The translations under genes and the position numbers were made by a program. The notes beneath the pieces were generated by a model that saw only the letters and a program-made list of their open reading frames with translations, did not search any database and had not been told where the DNA came from. From a virus: a stretch of DNA of 42,719 nt. Below are positions 8,380 through 17,060 of the stretch, piece after piece. Position 1 is the first letter of the stretch. Every line of letters starts with the position of its first letter. The stretch spans positions 1 through 42,719 of the IMG/VR virus record IMGVR_UViG_3300031565_000101. One strand, written 5' to 3'.

Positions 8380-8962
8380 TAAGCAAAGATTTATTCTTTC
8401 GAACTTCACGAGAAGCTTGAAAATGTACGATGATTGGACTTTCAACTTTCTCATTCATTGTTTCGTTTATCATACAGTACTCAGGAGGGAGATGATAAAA
8501 GTCATCATGTAATATTTTCGCCAAAGACTTTTGGTCCCACACCCGCGGGTTCTTTTCACATTCTTTTGCCCACTCATCGACAATGCCACGAACTTTTTCA
8601 TTATTTCTTAAGTAAACCGTTCCGCTTAATACCTCTGCTGGGCATTTCGAGTTTCTTTGGTACAGCTTACGCTCAAACAAATGAACTGCAACATCACCGT
8701 CAAGTGTATCAAATAAAATAGGGTAGGCGCGGAACTCTGCGTCGCAGTCTACCCATACAATATCGGTCTCTGGGAAGGCCTTCAAACATGCTGCTAAGAA
8801 GGTTGGCTTATAGCATGTATTTTTATACCAGTCCTTTAAGTTAGGGACCCCACTGACATGATGGAGGATGCTATGCCGCCTTAAAGACTTCACGAAGTGC
8901 TCAGCGTACCGTGCATAAAAAGTTCCGAGTGTATAGTAACTAACTACCATCCATTTATTCAT
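8375..8962 (-). CDS. GT-A fold glycosyltransferase (nucleotide-diphospho-sugar transferase type)
   Basis: A 195-residue protein starting at ATG 8962, inside the last codons of the DUF2061 gene (8-base ATGAATAA overlap). VVSYYTLG near the N-terminus and IVWVDCDAEF carry the DxD-type motif that binds metal and nucleotide-sugar in GT-A transferases. A downstream WDQKSL stretch is also typical. It would transfer an unidentified sugar in the cytoplasm. It is the last gene of the glycan island; its stop lies in the terminator stem. Confidence 0.75.
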   Translation of the reverse strand: MNKWMVVSYYTLGTFYARYAEHFVKSLRRHSILHHVSGVPNLKDWYKNTCYKPTFLAACLKAFPETDIVWVDCDAEFRAYPILFDTLDGDVAVHLFERKLYQRNSKCPAEVLSGTVYLRNNEKVRGIVDEWAKECEKNPRVWDQKSLAKILHDDFYHLPPEYCMINETMNEKVESPIIVHFQASREVRKNKSLLK

Positions 8963-9332
8963 TTCGACTCCATGCCCAATCATAAAAGAAATATAGAATT
9001 AACTTTGATTGAATGTATGTTAAAGTTATCCACGTCATTTGTTTAACGTCACCTGTGACAAAATATGTAATCAGTCCAAGAATGACATTACCTAAAATAA
9101 CTTCGTAAGTAATGGCTTTGATTGCATATTTGAGTTTAGGTGTCATTTTAGATTTTGACCATGCTCGTTCATGTAAGTAAAACACTACAAGGAAAATTCC
9201 GTGATGTATCAGTGTAGTCAATGACATTTGTATCCAGTTTCTTGTAAATGCATATGTTATTCCAGCTAACCAAAATACACCAATGACTCTCCACATTACG
9301 CTTTTTAATATTGACTTTTTATGACTGTCCAT
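8955..9332 (-). CDS. DUF2061-family membrane protein
   Basis: A 125-residue integral membrane protein with about four predicted spans in two similar halves. Each half has a polar KSVMWRVIG- or KAITYEVILG-type segment and an ending like HERAWS or YDWAWS, the recognisable pattern of DUF2061. The start at 9332 is chosen because AAGGAG lies seven bases upstream; the gene overlaps the end of the cytidylyltransferase gene. DUF2061 proteins recur in phage and bacterial sugar or nucleotide-sugar clusters, but their biochemical role is unknown. Here it might be a membrane partner or small transporter for the island products (inference). Confidence 0.75.
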   Translation of the reverse strand: MDSHKKSILKSVMWRVIGVFWLAGITYAFTRNWIQMSLTTLIHHGIFLVVFYLHERAWSKSKMTPKLKYAIKAITYEVILGNVILGLITYFVTGDVKQMTWITLTYIQSKLILYFFYDWAWSRNE

Positions 9333-9732
9333 TTTTAATCTCCTTTTTAATGTGCGTTGAAGAATGTTCAGGAAAATACGGTATACAAATAATACGACCA
9401 TTCAAATCATTCATCGCTTGCTCAACTTTAGACTCAGGAACATGACTATCACTCTCCATTAATATATCTGGCTTTAATGCTAAAATATTTTTTAACGGTG
9501 AGTACTCTTTTTGTGCTACAACTAAATCAATGTGTTTAACGCTTCTTGCTAATTCGACACGTTCTTCAAACGATATAATGGGTTTTGGCTTTTTCTCCAT
9601 CGCAGCTTTATCTGTTAAAATACCAACAATCAAACGCCCATCAGGGCCGGCCATTGCTTTAGCATTTTGTAGCATTTCTAAATGACCTTTGTGAACGATG
9701 TCTAAAACATAGTAAGAATAAACTATAATCAT
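9319..9732 (-). CDS. TagD-like cytidylyltransferase
   Basis: A 137-residue nucleotidyltransferase with the HxGH signature at residues 14-17 (HKGH), followed by LEMLQNAK and LIVGILTDK. Its C-terminal HSSTHIKKEI corresponds to the ISTTxIKxxI end of glycerol-3-phosphate cytidylyltransferases. It should form a CDP-activated alcohol or phosphonate from CTP, for example CDP-glycerol; the substrate cannot be read from sequence. ATG 9732 overlaps the upstream stop as ATGA; an in-frame GTG three codons earlier is less likely. Its neighbour is an alkaline-phosphatase-superfamily enzyme, which suggests a joint phospho-substituent pathway. Confidence 0.8.
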   Translation of the reverse strand: MIIVYSYYVLDIVHKGHLEMLQNAKAMAGPDGRLIVGILTDKAAMEKKPKPIISFEERVELARSVKHIDLVVAQKEYSPLKNILALKPDILMESDSHVPESKVEQAMNDLNGRIICIPYFPEHSSTHIKKEIKNGQS

Positions 9733-10745
9733 TTTACCCACTCAAAATTTAACTTTAATTGCTCTACAATGTTTTCGTCAACTCCAGACTCAAACATAAA
9801 CGTCAGTTCATGATTAAAATAGCTATAGTTTCTTTGAATAAACTTATCGTCTGGCTCGTGATAAGTTACGTACTTGAAAATAGGGTTTAAGTATTTACAA
9901 GCGATTGCTGTTGTTGATTTTTTAGAGTCAATATTTAATCTACAATCCTCAGTAAAGTAAAAATCATGAATAGGCCAGTCATTATGTACTGCGTAATAAT
10001 AAAAATCTGTTGCACTGATAAAGTTTGACATGGGCAATACTCTCGCAGGCCTATTGTCTTTTATCACTGCCCAAGTTACAAAGTTGTGTTCTTGCGGATA
10101 ACCTCCAAGCTCAGGAAAACGCCAATGCCCATGGTCACTGAACACCCAAAATAACGCGTCAGGCTCATTAAAATTCCAAAGGCCTAAAATCTCTAAGAAA
10201 TACTTACTTGCTTTTCTTTGTCGAACTTTTAAGTCACTCTCATCCATACTTAATTCACAAGCGTCGTGTGCGTGTACGTAATTCAATACGTACATTACAT
10301 CTTCGTCGCTTGCTTGAATTTTTTCAATATATCTTTGTTGCGAATCAATATCATAGTCTACATCGACTCGCGTATAAATGTTTTGATGCCTTAAATACCC
10401 AAAGCACCCGCAAAGAGTTGCAGGATTCATCACTTCAAGTTTACAGTTTAATTTGAATGGCACTGTATCTTTAAGCCATGACCAATTTGGCAGCGCTTGC
10501 TGCGGGCGGTTTATCATTAGCCCGACTGCCTTTGTTACATCTTCGCATGCATCCATCCAACTCGTATATCCAATGCCGTGTGATTTTAATTCAGATGAGT
10601 GTTTACCAGTGAGCATCTGAGTCATTGTCTCTATCGTAGCACAACCACCTATTTGCCTTACCAAGTGACCGCTAACTTTATCCCGCATTTGAAAAACTTC
10701 AGAACAAAATGGTAAGCCATCAAATTTTATACAATATATTTTCAT
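9729..10745 (-). CDS. Alkaline-phosphatase-superfamily enzyme (sulfatase / phosphoglycerol-transferase-like)
   Basis: A 338-residue soluble protein with hallmarks of the superfamily. There is an N-terminal Asp in IKFDG (Asp9), a candidate nucleophile Thr37 in GGCATIET followed by MLTG, a middle metal-binding block YVHAHDACE (about 157-164) and SDHGHW (203-208). No signal peptide or membrane span is seen, so it acts in the cytoplasm, unlike LtaS-type lipoteichoic acid synthases. Members hydrolyse or transfer phosphate, sulfate or phosphoglycerol esters. With the adjacent cytidylyltransferase it may add or remove a phospho-group on the glycan. It overlaps the FkbM gene by ATGA. Confidence 0.7.
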   Translation of the reverse strand: MKIYCIKFDGLPFCSEVFQMRDKVSGHLVRQIGGCATIETMTQMLTGKHSSELKSHGIGYTSWMDACEDVTKAVGLMINRPQQALPNWSWLKDTVPFKLNCKLEVMNPATLCGCFGYLRHQNIYTRVDVDYDIDSQQRYIEKIQASDEDVMYVLNYVHAHDACELSMDESDLKVRQRKASKYFLEILGLWNFNEPDALFWVFSDHGHWRFPELGGYPQEHNFVTWAVIKDNRPARVLPMSNFISATDFYYYAVHNDWPIHDFYFTEDCRLNIDSKKSTTAIACKYLNPIFKYVTYHEPDDKFIQRNYSYFNHELTFMFESGVDENIVEQLKLNFEWVK

Positions 10746-11395
10746 TCTTTAATTGCAAGGCAATCTCCAGTTATAACATACATATTAGTTTTAAAGTCGC
10801 GCCAATGTAAAATTTCAACACTGCTTTCATCATATACTTTAAAACCGTGCGAGTTTAATAATTCCCATATCTGTTGAAAAGAAATTCCCGCATCGTAAAA
10901 GCAAGCACCATATTCAAACTGTACATAATCAATGCGACCTTCATTTAGCATGTCTTTTGCACCTTCAAGCACAAATAATTCGTTGCCTTCAACATCTATT
11001 TTAAGAAAGTTTATTTTAAGTATGCCACGCTCTTTACAATACTCGTCTATCGTTGTTACATCTATAACTATTTCGTTGGGCTTTAAACTATGTAGCATCT
11101 CTAATTCTGAGCTACGCCTAAACTCTGTAGATAGTCTTGGCTCAGACGGGTAATAGTAAAAGCAAGTTTGACCAATCCTATTTGACAATGCTAATTTATT
11201 ATGAATTGCGTTCGTTGTTTTTAATACTTCAAATGAAAAGGGCGACGGCTCAAACTGATGAATCACTACATCTTCATGGCATTGCAACACCTCGTTGGTC
11301 CACTCGCCTACACAAGCGCCGACATCAAACACAACATCATTTGATTTGATATACCGTTCAATGTTTAAAATTTCATTATTTGAAATCGTTGGCAT
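10742..11395 (-). CDS. FkbM-family SAM-dependent methyltransferase
   Basis: A 217-residue class I methyltransferase. VVFDVGACVGEWT (residues 21-33) is the SAM-binding motif I, and LKIDVEGNELFVLEGA is the distinctive FkbM block. FkbM enzymes O-methylate sugars and polyketides; here the sensible substrate is a sugar hydroxyl on the island's glycan. The start ATG overlaps the upstream stop as TAATG, and the end overlaps the next start by four bases, so the genes are translationally linked. Confidence 0.85.
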   Translation of the reverse strand: MPTISNNEILNIERYIKSNDVVFDVGACVGEWTNEVLQCHEDVVIHQFEPSPFSFEVLKTTNAIHNKLALSNRIGQTCFYYYPSEPRLSTEFRRSSELEMLHSLKPNEIVIDVTTIDEYCKERGILKINFLKIDVEGNELFVLEGAKDMLNEGRIDYVQFEYGACFYDAGISFQQIWELLNSHGFKVYDESSVEILHWRDFKTNMYVITGDCLAIKE

Positions 11396-11946
11396 TATAG
11401 TACCTTTGCTAAAATTATATCTTTTGGAAAGTGTGAACTGTCGATGTTTGTTATTTCATACGCGGGATTTATTTCTTTGAGCTTTGCGACTATCGTCTCT
11501 TCATGAAGATTGTGCCAAGTAGGCTTATCTCCAGTAAAGATGCGTCGGTCGTCAATAAGAATCGTATGAGTTTTAATCGGATGATTTTTAATCGCTTCCA
11601 ACTCTTGTAGCACAGGTTGCGCTTCTGTTAAAATTTCTGGGTTGTCTGACTCTGGAATGTTCGCGTCATAATGCGCATCAAGCCAAAATAAAATAGGATC
11701 GTTTATATTTTTTAATAATTCGGCTAAAACCTCACCACTGTTTCCTTGAAGTACTTTCACGTAAGCTACGCTTTTGAATCTTGCACGACATCGCCCGAGT
11801 CTGTTCGCGTAAAACTCAATACTGTAAATAGAGTTAAACCCAGCATCGACGGCCGCTTGAATTCCGTCGCCGATATACGAACCTGTTTCAATGAAAGTTT
11901 TTATACTTCCCTTATGTGCCTTAAATATTTCACTTGTCACTGGCAT
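11395..11946 (-). CDS. Class I methyltransferase-like protein
   Basis: A 183-residue protein starting at ATG 11946, with AAAGGAA five bases upstream. TFIETGSYIGDGIQAAVDAG (about 17-36) resembles a SAM-binding Rossmann loop, followed by IYSIEF, whose acidic residue would contact the SAM ribose. FWLDAHYD and HTILIDDRR mark later strands. It resembles small sugar- or glycan-linked methyltransferases found beside FkbM genes. Substrate unknown. It could also be a degenerate, non-catalytic member. Confidence 0.65.
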   Translation of the reverse strand: MPVTSEIFKAHKGSIKTFIETGSYIGDGIQAAVDAGFNSIYSIEFYANRLGRCRARFKSVAYVKVLQGNSGEVLAELLKNINDPILFWLDAHYDANIPESDNPEILTEAQPVLQELEAIKNHPIKTHTILIDDRRIFTGDKPTWHNLHEETIVAKLKEINPAYEITNIDSSHFPKDIILAKVL

Positions 11947-11956
11947 GTGTTTCCTT

Positions 11957-12643
11957 TCATAAATGAATGTAAGTGTGTAATTTTGAATGACGGAACATTG
12001 ATAAAGCTCCATCGACATAAAGAACTGTTGAAGGTTTTCTTATTGCTGCGGCTAAAGTAATAGAGCCAGTAAGCACACCATAAAAGTGCTTGCACGAATA
12101 TATAATATCACAAAGGTGACACAAATTATCCGCATGAATAGTTTTAACATCGAATGGCGCGCTTTTCCGAAAAAGTGACTTCATTTGGTGTGTTACTGCT
12201 ACGCTGTTATTCTTAAAATACGTTCTGAGTGTTTTTTGATTCGGGATTCCTTTGCCACTAAAACTATTCCATTCTAAAATTATTGCATCTTTTAATTCGG
12301 GTATCAATTTTGGCTTGTAGTAAACCTCAGGTTCTTGAAAACGAATGCCTGTATCGGGCACTCCATAAAAGTCAGACACTGCATCGAGAAGATTTTTACC
12401 TTCAGTTACTTCCCCGAATTGTGGGTATATAACATCATCATCAACAAACCCGTCAAAGAATGGATTTAATTCCCATACTAAATGTTTTGTTTCTGGGTTC
12501 AAAAACTTTGAAGAGTTAGTCACTACGACTTTGTCAAACACACCACTCTCTTTTGCAACACGAGGTAGGTGTGACATAAACAAATGGTCACCGAGTCCGC
12601 CGTATGGATTTTTAATAACTAATGTTTTAATTTTTTTACCCAA
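11957..12643 (-). CDS. GT9-like (heptosyltransferase-type) glycosyltransferase
   Basis: A 228-residue GT-B-like protein. GGLGDHLFMSHLPR near the N-terminus and FYGVLTGSITLAAAIRKP near the C-terminus match the Gly-rich loop and the nucleotide-sugar-binding end of GT9 transferases, which add heptose or related sugars to LPS. It is shorter than usual GT9 enzymes (about 320-350 aa). No ATG precedes the conserved start: the frame opens with TTG at 12643, inside the preceding gene (25-base overlap), and no strong ribosome binding site is visible. The exact start is therefore uncertain. Confidence 0.65.
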   Translation of the reverse strand: MGKKIKTLVIKNPYGGLGDHLFMSHLPRVAKESGVFDKVVVTNSSKFLNPETKHLVWELNPFFDGFVDDDVIYPQFGEVTEGKNLLDAVSDFYGVPDTGIRFQEPEVYYKPKLIPELKDAIILEWNSFSGKGIPNQKTLRTYFKNNSVAVTHQMKSLFRKSAPFDVKTIHADNLCHLCDIIYSCKHFYGVLTGSITLAAAIRKPSTVLYVDGALSMFRHSKLHTYIHL

Positions 12644-13599
12644 TAATTCAGTAAGTCACTCATAGTTGTTTCTAACGAGTATTGTTGTTGCCAATCAATT
12701 ACACTTTTTAATCGAGTGAGGTCACCAATTTGAATCTCAATATCAATCGGTCGATAAAATGGTTTATGTATAACTTGCTCAATACCTTTCAATCCGGATG
12801 CTGCGATTAGCAAATCAGTAAAATGCTGCATCTCATGAACGCCTTCACCGCAAACATTATAAACTCCGCGGATTCTTTTTGACATAAGTAAGTAATATGC
12901 GTTTACGCAATCTCTAACGTCCATTACTACTCTTTTTGTTTTGAGATTTCCAATTAACAGTTTATAATTAAATCCTTGCTGCCCGTTCATCATCTTTGCA
13001 ATTTGAAACGCGTCACTGCTTATCGAAAAGTTATGCCCGCGCCTTGGACCCGTGTGACTAAAGGCCCGCGTGATAAAACCTGAGATGATTCCATTTCTTA
13101 TTCGCTCTTGCACGTATAGGTCCATCGCAGCTTTACTAACGGCGTACGGATTTATGGGATGCAACGCCATGTCTTCTTTTAATAATCCAACTGTTTTACA
13201 GTCGTTGCCGTATACTTCAGATGTAGAGCAGAAATGGAAGTGACACGTAGTCTGTGTTTTCTCTATTGCATCAATTAAATTCGCTGTTCCCATCACGTTT
13301 GAATTAAAAGTGTCTATTGGATTTTTGAAACTTGTAGGTGGATGACTCTGTGCGGCTAAATGAAAAACGCCATCTAACTCAATTTCAGACAATGCTTGCC
13401 GTATTGATGCATAATTTGTCAAGTCACCATATACCCAATTGATTGTATTTATTTCGTGGGCGCTAAGAATGTCTAACAAGTCCATTTCTCTGCCGTTGCT
13501 GCCACGAATCAGACCATAAACTTTATCGCCTTTACTTAATAGGAGTTTAGCTAAGTGCGGTCCTGCAAATCCAGTGGTGCCCGTAATTAAATAGTTCAT
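12619..13599 (-). CDS. Extended SDR nucleotide-sugar enzyme, GDP-mannose 4,6-dehydratase-like
   Basis: A 326-residue Rossmann protein starting at ATG 13599 after GGAAAG. It has the NAD(P) loop GTTGFAG (7-13), active-site CSTSEVYG (Thr126, Ser127, Glu128), the YAVSK motif (Tyr152, Lys156) and FSHTGPRRG. The Glu in TSE and the GPRRG segment favour GDP-mannose 4,6-dehydratase or the related GDP-4-keto-6-deoxymannose reductase (RMD). It would supply a GDP-deoxysugar from host GDP-mannose. It lies next to a fucosyltransferase gene, suggesting GDP-fucose or a relative as product. A second-step epimerase/reductase is not seen in the window. Confidence 0.8.
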   Translation of the reverse strand: MNYLITGTTGFAGPHLAKLLLSKGDKVYGLIRGSNGREMDLLDILSAHEINTINWVYGDLTNYASIRQALSEIELDGVFHLAAQSHPPTSFKNPIDTFNSNVMGTANLIDAIEKTQTTCHFHFCSTSEVYGNDCKTVGLLKEDMALHPINPYAVSKAAMDLYVQERIRNGIISGFITRAFSHTGPRRGHNFSISSDAFQIAKMMNGQQGFNYKLLIGNLKTKRVVMDVRDCVNAYYLLMSKRIRGVYNVCGEGVHEMQHFTDLLIAASGLKGIEQVIHKPFYRPIDIEIQIGDLTRLKSVIDWQQQYSLETTMSDLLNYWVKKLKH

Positions 13600-13601
13600 T
13601 A

Positions 13602-14336
13602 TCACTTTCCAAAAATAAAGTTATTGTTGCATGCTACAATCGATGATTCATTTCCTTCTACAAACTCAACGTCGTTCAACCCAACTTTGTTTCCGACTAC
13701 TGGACTGTATACTTTGTTCTTATTAAAAAATCCCGCCCAAAAACTAAAAGTTGAATTTGCTCTAAACAAATGTTCAGCACTTATCATTTCAAAAAAGTCC
13801 GGCAAAAACATTAAGTCACCGTCTAAGTCTCGCCATTTCACTTGCGTTTCTTCCGTCTTTAAAAAAACATCATGTTCTCGAACACCAAACTTTTCAAAAG
13901 CTCTTTGATATGATAACATAGACACAATACAAAAAACATTCGCGTATAAAGTCTGGTAGTCACCGCGTCGCATGTGAGCAACAGCATATGACTTTAAATT
14001 AACAAAGTACTCAAGCCACTTATCTTGGAACGTAAACCATTCACGAAGTTTAGCCTCAGATAAAATATTTATGAATTCTTGTTTTTGAAAATAGCCGAAC
14101 AAATCAATATTGACTTCGCCAAATAGAACTTTATCAACTGGTGTTCTTTTAAGACGCTTAGAGATAGGCCGATGCGAAACGTTCTTAAAAATCTTTTCGC
14201 CAATCCAGCTTGGAATTTCTAAAGTACAGTTATACTTTTCAGCGTACGCTCTTGCAAACGCGTACTGAAACATTTGATTGCCGAACCGACCAAATTTTCC
14301 TAACTGCGTAAATTGTATTATGTTATGCGCCGACAT
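13602..14336 (-). CDS. GT11 alpha-1,2-fucosyltransferase-like protein
   Basis: A 244-residue protein with both GT11 signatures: FGRFGNQMFQYAFA (15-28) and HMRRGDY (121-127), plus the C-terminal STFSFWAGFF block. These enzymes transfer fucose from GDP-fucose to a galactose 2-OH. Length is a little under the usual 280-300. The stop overlaps the region upstream of the GDP-sugar dehydratase gene, and the start overlaps the GT25-like gene by 14 bases. Donor supply by the neighbouring gene plus host enzymes is an inference. Confidence 0.85.
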   Translation of the reverse strand: MSAHNIIQFTQLGKFGRFGNQMFQYAFARAYAEKYNCTLEIPSWIGEKIFKNVSHRPISKRLKRTPVDKVLFGEVNIDLFGYFQKQEFINILSEAKLREWFTFQDKWLEYFVNLKSYAVAHMRRGDYQTLYANVFCIVSMLSYQRAFEKFGVREHDVFLKTEETQVKWRDLDGDLMFLPDFFEMISAEHLFRANSTFSFWAGFFNKNKVYSPVVGNKVGLNDVEFVEGNESSIVACNNNFIFGK

Positions 14337-14907
14337 CGATTAATGAACCCTCTGTACGGTTATGATTAAATGCGCTCTTTTTCATTAGGCAATAATTAAG
14401 TTGCCGGTATAGAAATAAATCCCACGGCGTCCCATCATATTCATACTGAACTAATTCCTCAACAACTCTTCGAGGGATTAAGTACGCTAACGCAGCGACA
14501 ATCCATTCTGAACCTCTGTTCTTCGGTTTTATAAAGTCGGCATTAACTGCATCAAAAATCTCTGGAATAAAACCTCGCCCATGAAATGAAACCATTTCAA
14601 ATGTTTCAAGTAACTTGACTGAGTCACTAACAACTTTTAACCAATCCTCTCTATTCGGAACCGCATCATCTTCAAAAACTAAAATCGCATCTTTTGTTGA
14701 TTTCGCAATCGCATCTTGGTGTCCGCGTAAACATCGCCAAGCTCCGAGATGATTTTGAACTAACCCACCAACTTTAGGTTTGAAGTGTGGATTTAATTCG
14801 TAGTCAGGTGTAACGCTAACGATAGCATCAAGACCGTCGAGGTATTGCGTGATTAATGGCTTTCGTTTTGCAGATGTCACTACTACGATGTCGAAGTTAT
14901 CAGGCAT
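14323..14907 (-). CDS. GT25-like (LPS galactosyltransferase type) glycosyltransferase
   Basis: A 194-residue protein with the GT25 pattern: an early VVVTSAKRK strand, GAWRCLRGHQDAI, the metal-binding ILVFEDDAVP, and later PWDLFLY. GT25 enzymes add galactose or related sugars to LPS or to protein-bound glycans. ATG 14907 is chosen over an upstream in-frame codon because AAGGA lies about seven bases before it. It overlaps the preceding gene by eight bases. Confidence 0.78.
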   Translation of the reverse strand: MPDNFDIVVVTSAKRKPLITQYLDGLDAIVSVTPDYELNPHFKPKVGGLVQNHLGAWRCLRGHQDAIAKSTKDAILVFEDDAVPNREDWLKVVSDSVKLLETFEMVSFHGRGFIPEIFDAVNADFIKPKNRGSEWIVAALAYLIPRRVVEELVQYEYDGTPWDLFLYRQLNYCLMKKSAFNHNRTEGSLIDVGA

Positions 14908-15733
14908 AGAGTTCCTTAACCATGTTGGAGATGTCACTGTTTATAATGTTTGCGAGTTCAATAATTTGTGAAGGCTGTGCATCGTACGGTTGCCCTGTAA
15001 AACTTGGGGCAATCGAATTGCTATACACAAGCGCATCGATGTTGCACTCAGAGGGCCTTACATTTTCGTACTCACTCTCTTTTACTAATACTGCTGGGTA
15101 GCCCACAATTGTTAATGGCGCGGTTAACTGCGGGCAGTCCATTGAGTACTTATAAAATCCGCACGCTCCGAAAAAGTCTCGGAGTAACGCTTGGTCGCAA
15201 CCCCAGTCCCAGTTCTTACACTTATCAATGTGCTTCGCACCCCACTCTAAATAACATTGAAACGTTGGCGCTGCGCCTATGATTTTTGGCTTTACTTTTT
15301 GGCACTTAAACTCGCATAGCCCAGCCATGTATGGGACGGTATGTAAATGATACGCTCGAATGCTATGTATAAAAGTTTCATCATGAAAGCCAAACCATTC
15401 TGTAGCTCTTCTCTCTCTTAAGCTTGTTATTGAATCCAAGTCCCGGCATAGCAAAAGTCCAACGTCGTCTTCCCATATTGGTTTTACGCGATAGCAGGTT
15501 AACTTCGTTCCTACAATCGGCTCATCGATTATCTCTATCTCGACTAACTCAGGAAACTTTTCTGCGAGTGACACTATGAATGGGTAAAATCTCGATGCCT
15601 TTCCACTCTCGTGTAAGTATAGCCGAGTGACGAACCCTTGATATATCGCAGAGTTCGCAATGATTGCATACGTTAAATCAATCCACCGCTTATCTTCGTC
15701 ACCCCATAGTACATATGATATTACATTTTTCAT
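14900..15733 (-). CDS. Putative GT-A type glycosyltransferase (277 aa)
   Basis: The N-terminus ISYVLWGDEDKRWIDL and the later LLLCRDLDSITSLRERRA are typical of a nucleotide-diphospho-sugar transferase fold, the DLD being the likely metal-binding motif. The middle has several Trp and Cys residues (YLEWGAKH, WDWGCDQALL). I cannot place it in a numbered GT family. It overlaps both neighbours (4 and 8 bases), consistent with a single glycan assembly operon. Confidence 0.65.
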   Translation of the reverse strand: MKNVISYVLWGDEDKRWIDLTYAIIANSAIYQGFVTRLYLHESGKASRFYPFIVSLAEKFPELVEIEIIDEPIVGTKLTCYRVKPIWEDDVGLLLCRDLDSITSLRERRATEWFGFHDETFIHSIRAYHLHTVPYMAGLCEFKCQKVKPKIIGAAPTFQCYLEWGAKHIDKCKNWDWGCDQALLRDFFGACGFYKYSMDCPQLTAPLTIVGYPAVLVKESEYENVRPSECNIDALVYSNSIAPSFTGQPYDAQPSQIIELANIINSDISNMVKELYA

Positions 15734-16395
15734 TTTGGAAATCCTGCCGCCTTTCGTCGTTGATAAGTTACTTTATCCGGTGAGCCCATGCTTGAGTTTC
15801 GTCGATACAAATCGTCCTTGTTTTTTCCATCACCTTTCCATTCATGCTTAATGACCACGAATGAATCGTAGTGACAACGCTTTAACGCATAAACTACATC
15901 AGTGAATTCATTATCACAAAAGAAACTTTTATAGTCAGGATGATATACATAACCAAACCTTTCGTACATCTTCCTTCCCATTATCGACAAAGTGATAGTT
16001 CGGTCTTCTCCAAGAAACCCATCGTTGAAATGCAATGCGCCATCGGTATCGGGGTAATGCATCCTCATCATTTGAGCGATTGTGTGGTCGAAGTTTTTAG
16101 CCGCTGGAATCATGTCATCAGAAACTAATACTAAAATATCCCAGTCTTTAACAAGTTCCATATCTGCGTTGCAAGCTGCAATCTTATTTGCATTTCTTCC
16201 AAAGTTATAAACTAAGTTTGGCATTTTATCCATGAACGTCCTCATCGTCGGATTGTTCATAAGATCATCGTCTATATCACACGTTACCAAAAACTCAAAG
16301 TCGCAATGCTTGCTCATCATACCATAATAAGTGAGAAGAGTATTCTTGAACCAATTCGGTCGAGCTCTTGTTGGATACTTGAAAAGAATTTTCAT
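15730..16395 (-). CDS. GT2-like glycosyltransferase (221 aa)
   Basis: The protein starts MKILFKYPTRARP at 16395; an earlier in-frame ATG at 16410 lies inside the preceding gene. ILVLVSDDMIP (about 88-98) is the probable DxD-equivalent, preceded by the FEFLVTCDIDDD strand and NANKIAACNADM. A DGFLGED/SIMGRKMYERFGY block follows, as in GT-A enzymes of phage surface-sugar clusters. The donor sugar is unknown. The next start overlaps by ATGA. Confidence 0.7.
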   Translation of the reverse strand: MKILFKYPTRARPNWFKNTLLTYYGMMSKHCDFEFLVTCDIDDDLMNNPTMRTFMDKMPNLVYNFGRNANKIAACNADMELVKDWDILVLVSDDMIPAAKNFDHTIAQMMRMHYPDTDGALHFNDGFLGEDRTITLSIMGRKMYERFGYVYHPDYKSFFCDNEFTDVVYALKRCHYDSFVVIKHEWKGDGKNKDDLYRRNSSMGSPDKVTYQRRKAAGFPK

Positions 16396-16399
16396 TTTC

Positions 16400-16960
16400 T
16401 TAGCTTGCATAATAGTAATAAAGCGTCCCAGATATTTTCTCTTCTGTTTTTAATAATGAAAACACTTGCGTGGAAAAATCATAATCCTCGCCCATGTTTT
16501 TACGGGCAAACCCGACTTGCAATGCGATGCTTCGCTTTATTGAGTTTAAATGATTCGGACACCGATAATAAATTCCGTTGTTTGAAAACCAATGGTCATA
16601 CTCAATTGAATGCTTAAAAATATCTGTCTGCATTTTCTTAGCATTCTTTGGGCCCATCATGTGTTCAATCTCACCTTGTAGACTACAACAGTCGGGTTTT
16701 GTTTTTATCGCGGCTAAAATTTTACTGATGTAATCGTCACTCACTAAATCATCGTCATCAACAAATGCTACGTAGTCACCCGTTGCTCGTGACAATAATT
16801 TATTTCTTTTTTCTCCGATGGTCATTTCGCGATTGTCGATTTCAGTAATGATTTCGACTTCATCAGACATTTGAACTTTCAAATGTACTAATAACCTGTG
16901 CAAAAGTTTTGCACGTTCGGTTATAGAACAAATTAAAATTGACAATCGTTTATGCATCAT
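16400..16960 (-). CDS. GT2 family glycosyltransferase
   Basis: A compact GT2 domain of about 186 residues. RLSILICSITERA is the first strand, EKRNKLLSRATGDYVAFVDD the helix-strand leading to the metal-binding VDDDDLV, and MGEDYDF the later catalytic acidic block. GGAAAGGA precedes two adjacent ATGs (16960 and 16957), and either could be used. It is the first gene after the promoter candidate at 17000-17027. Confidence 0.82.
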   Translation of the reverse strand: MMHKRLSILICSITERAKLLHRLLVHLKVQMSDEVEIITEIDNREMTIGEKRNKLLSRATGDYVAFVDDDDLVSDDYISKILAAIKTKPDCCSLQGEIEHMMGPKNAKKMQTDIFKHSIEYDHWFSNNGIYYRCPNHLNSIKRSIALQVGFARKNMGEDYDFSTQVFSLLKTEEKISGTLYYYYAS

Positions 16961-16999
16961 CCATGTCCTTTCCAAGAGGTTTTGATGAGAATGTATATA

Positions 17000-17027
17000 A
17001 TTATATGGTTGGTTATCTTTAAGTCAT
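17000..17027 (-). promoter_or_regulatory. Promoter candidate in the 85-base gap ahead of the glycosyltransferase run
   Basis: On the minus strand a perfect TATAAT (17000-17005) lies 16 bases after ATGACT (17022-17027, four of six matches to TTGACA). The predicted start near 16993 is about 33 bases ahead of the GT2 ATG. This could let the glycan genes be expressed independently of the tail operon. Confidence 0.45.
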
Positions 17028-17060
17028 CTACGGGTCTTCCAGGGCGCTTAAACCTCGTGT

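Noticed and set aside
12619-14336. Complete GDP-fucose pathway
   Set aside because: Only one dehydratase/reductase-like gene is present with the fucosyltransferase; the epimerase-reductase step is not encoded in the window.
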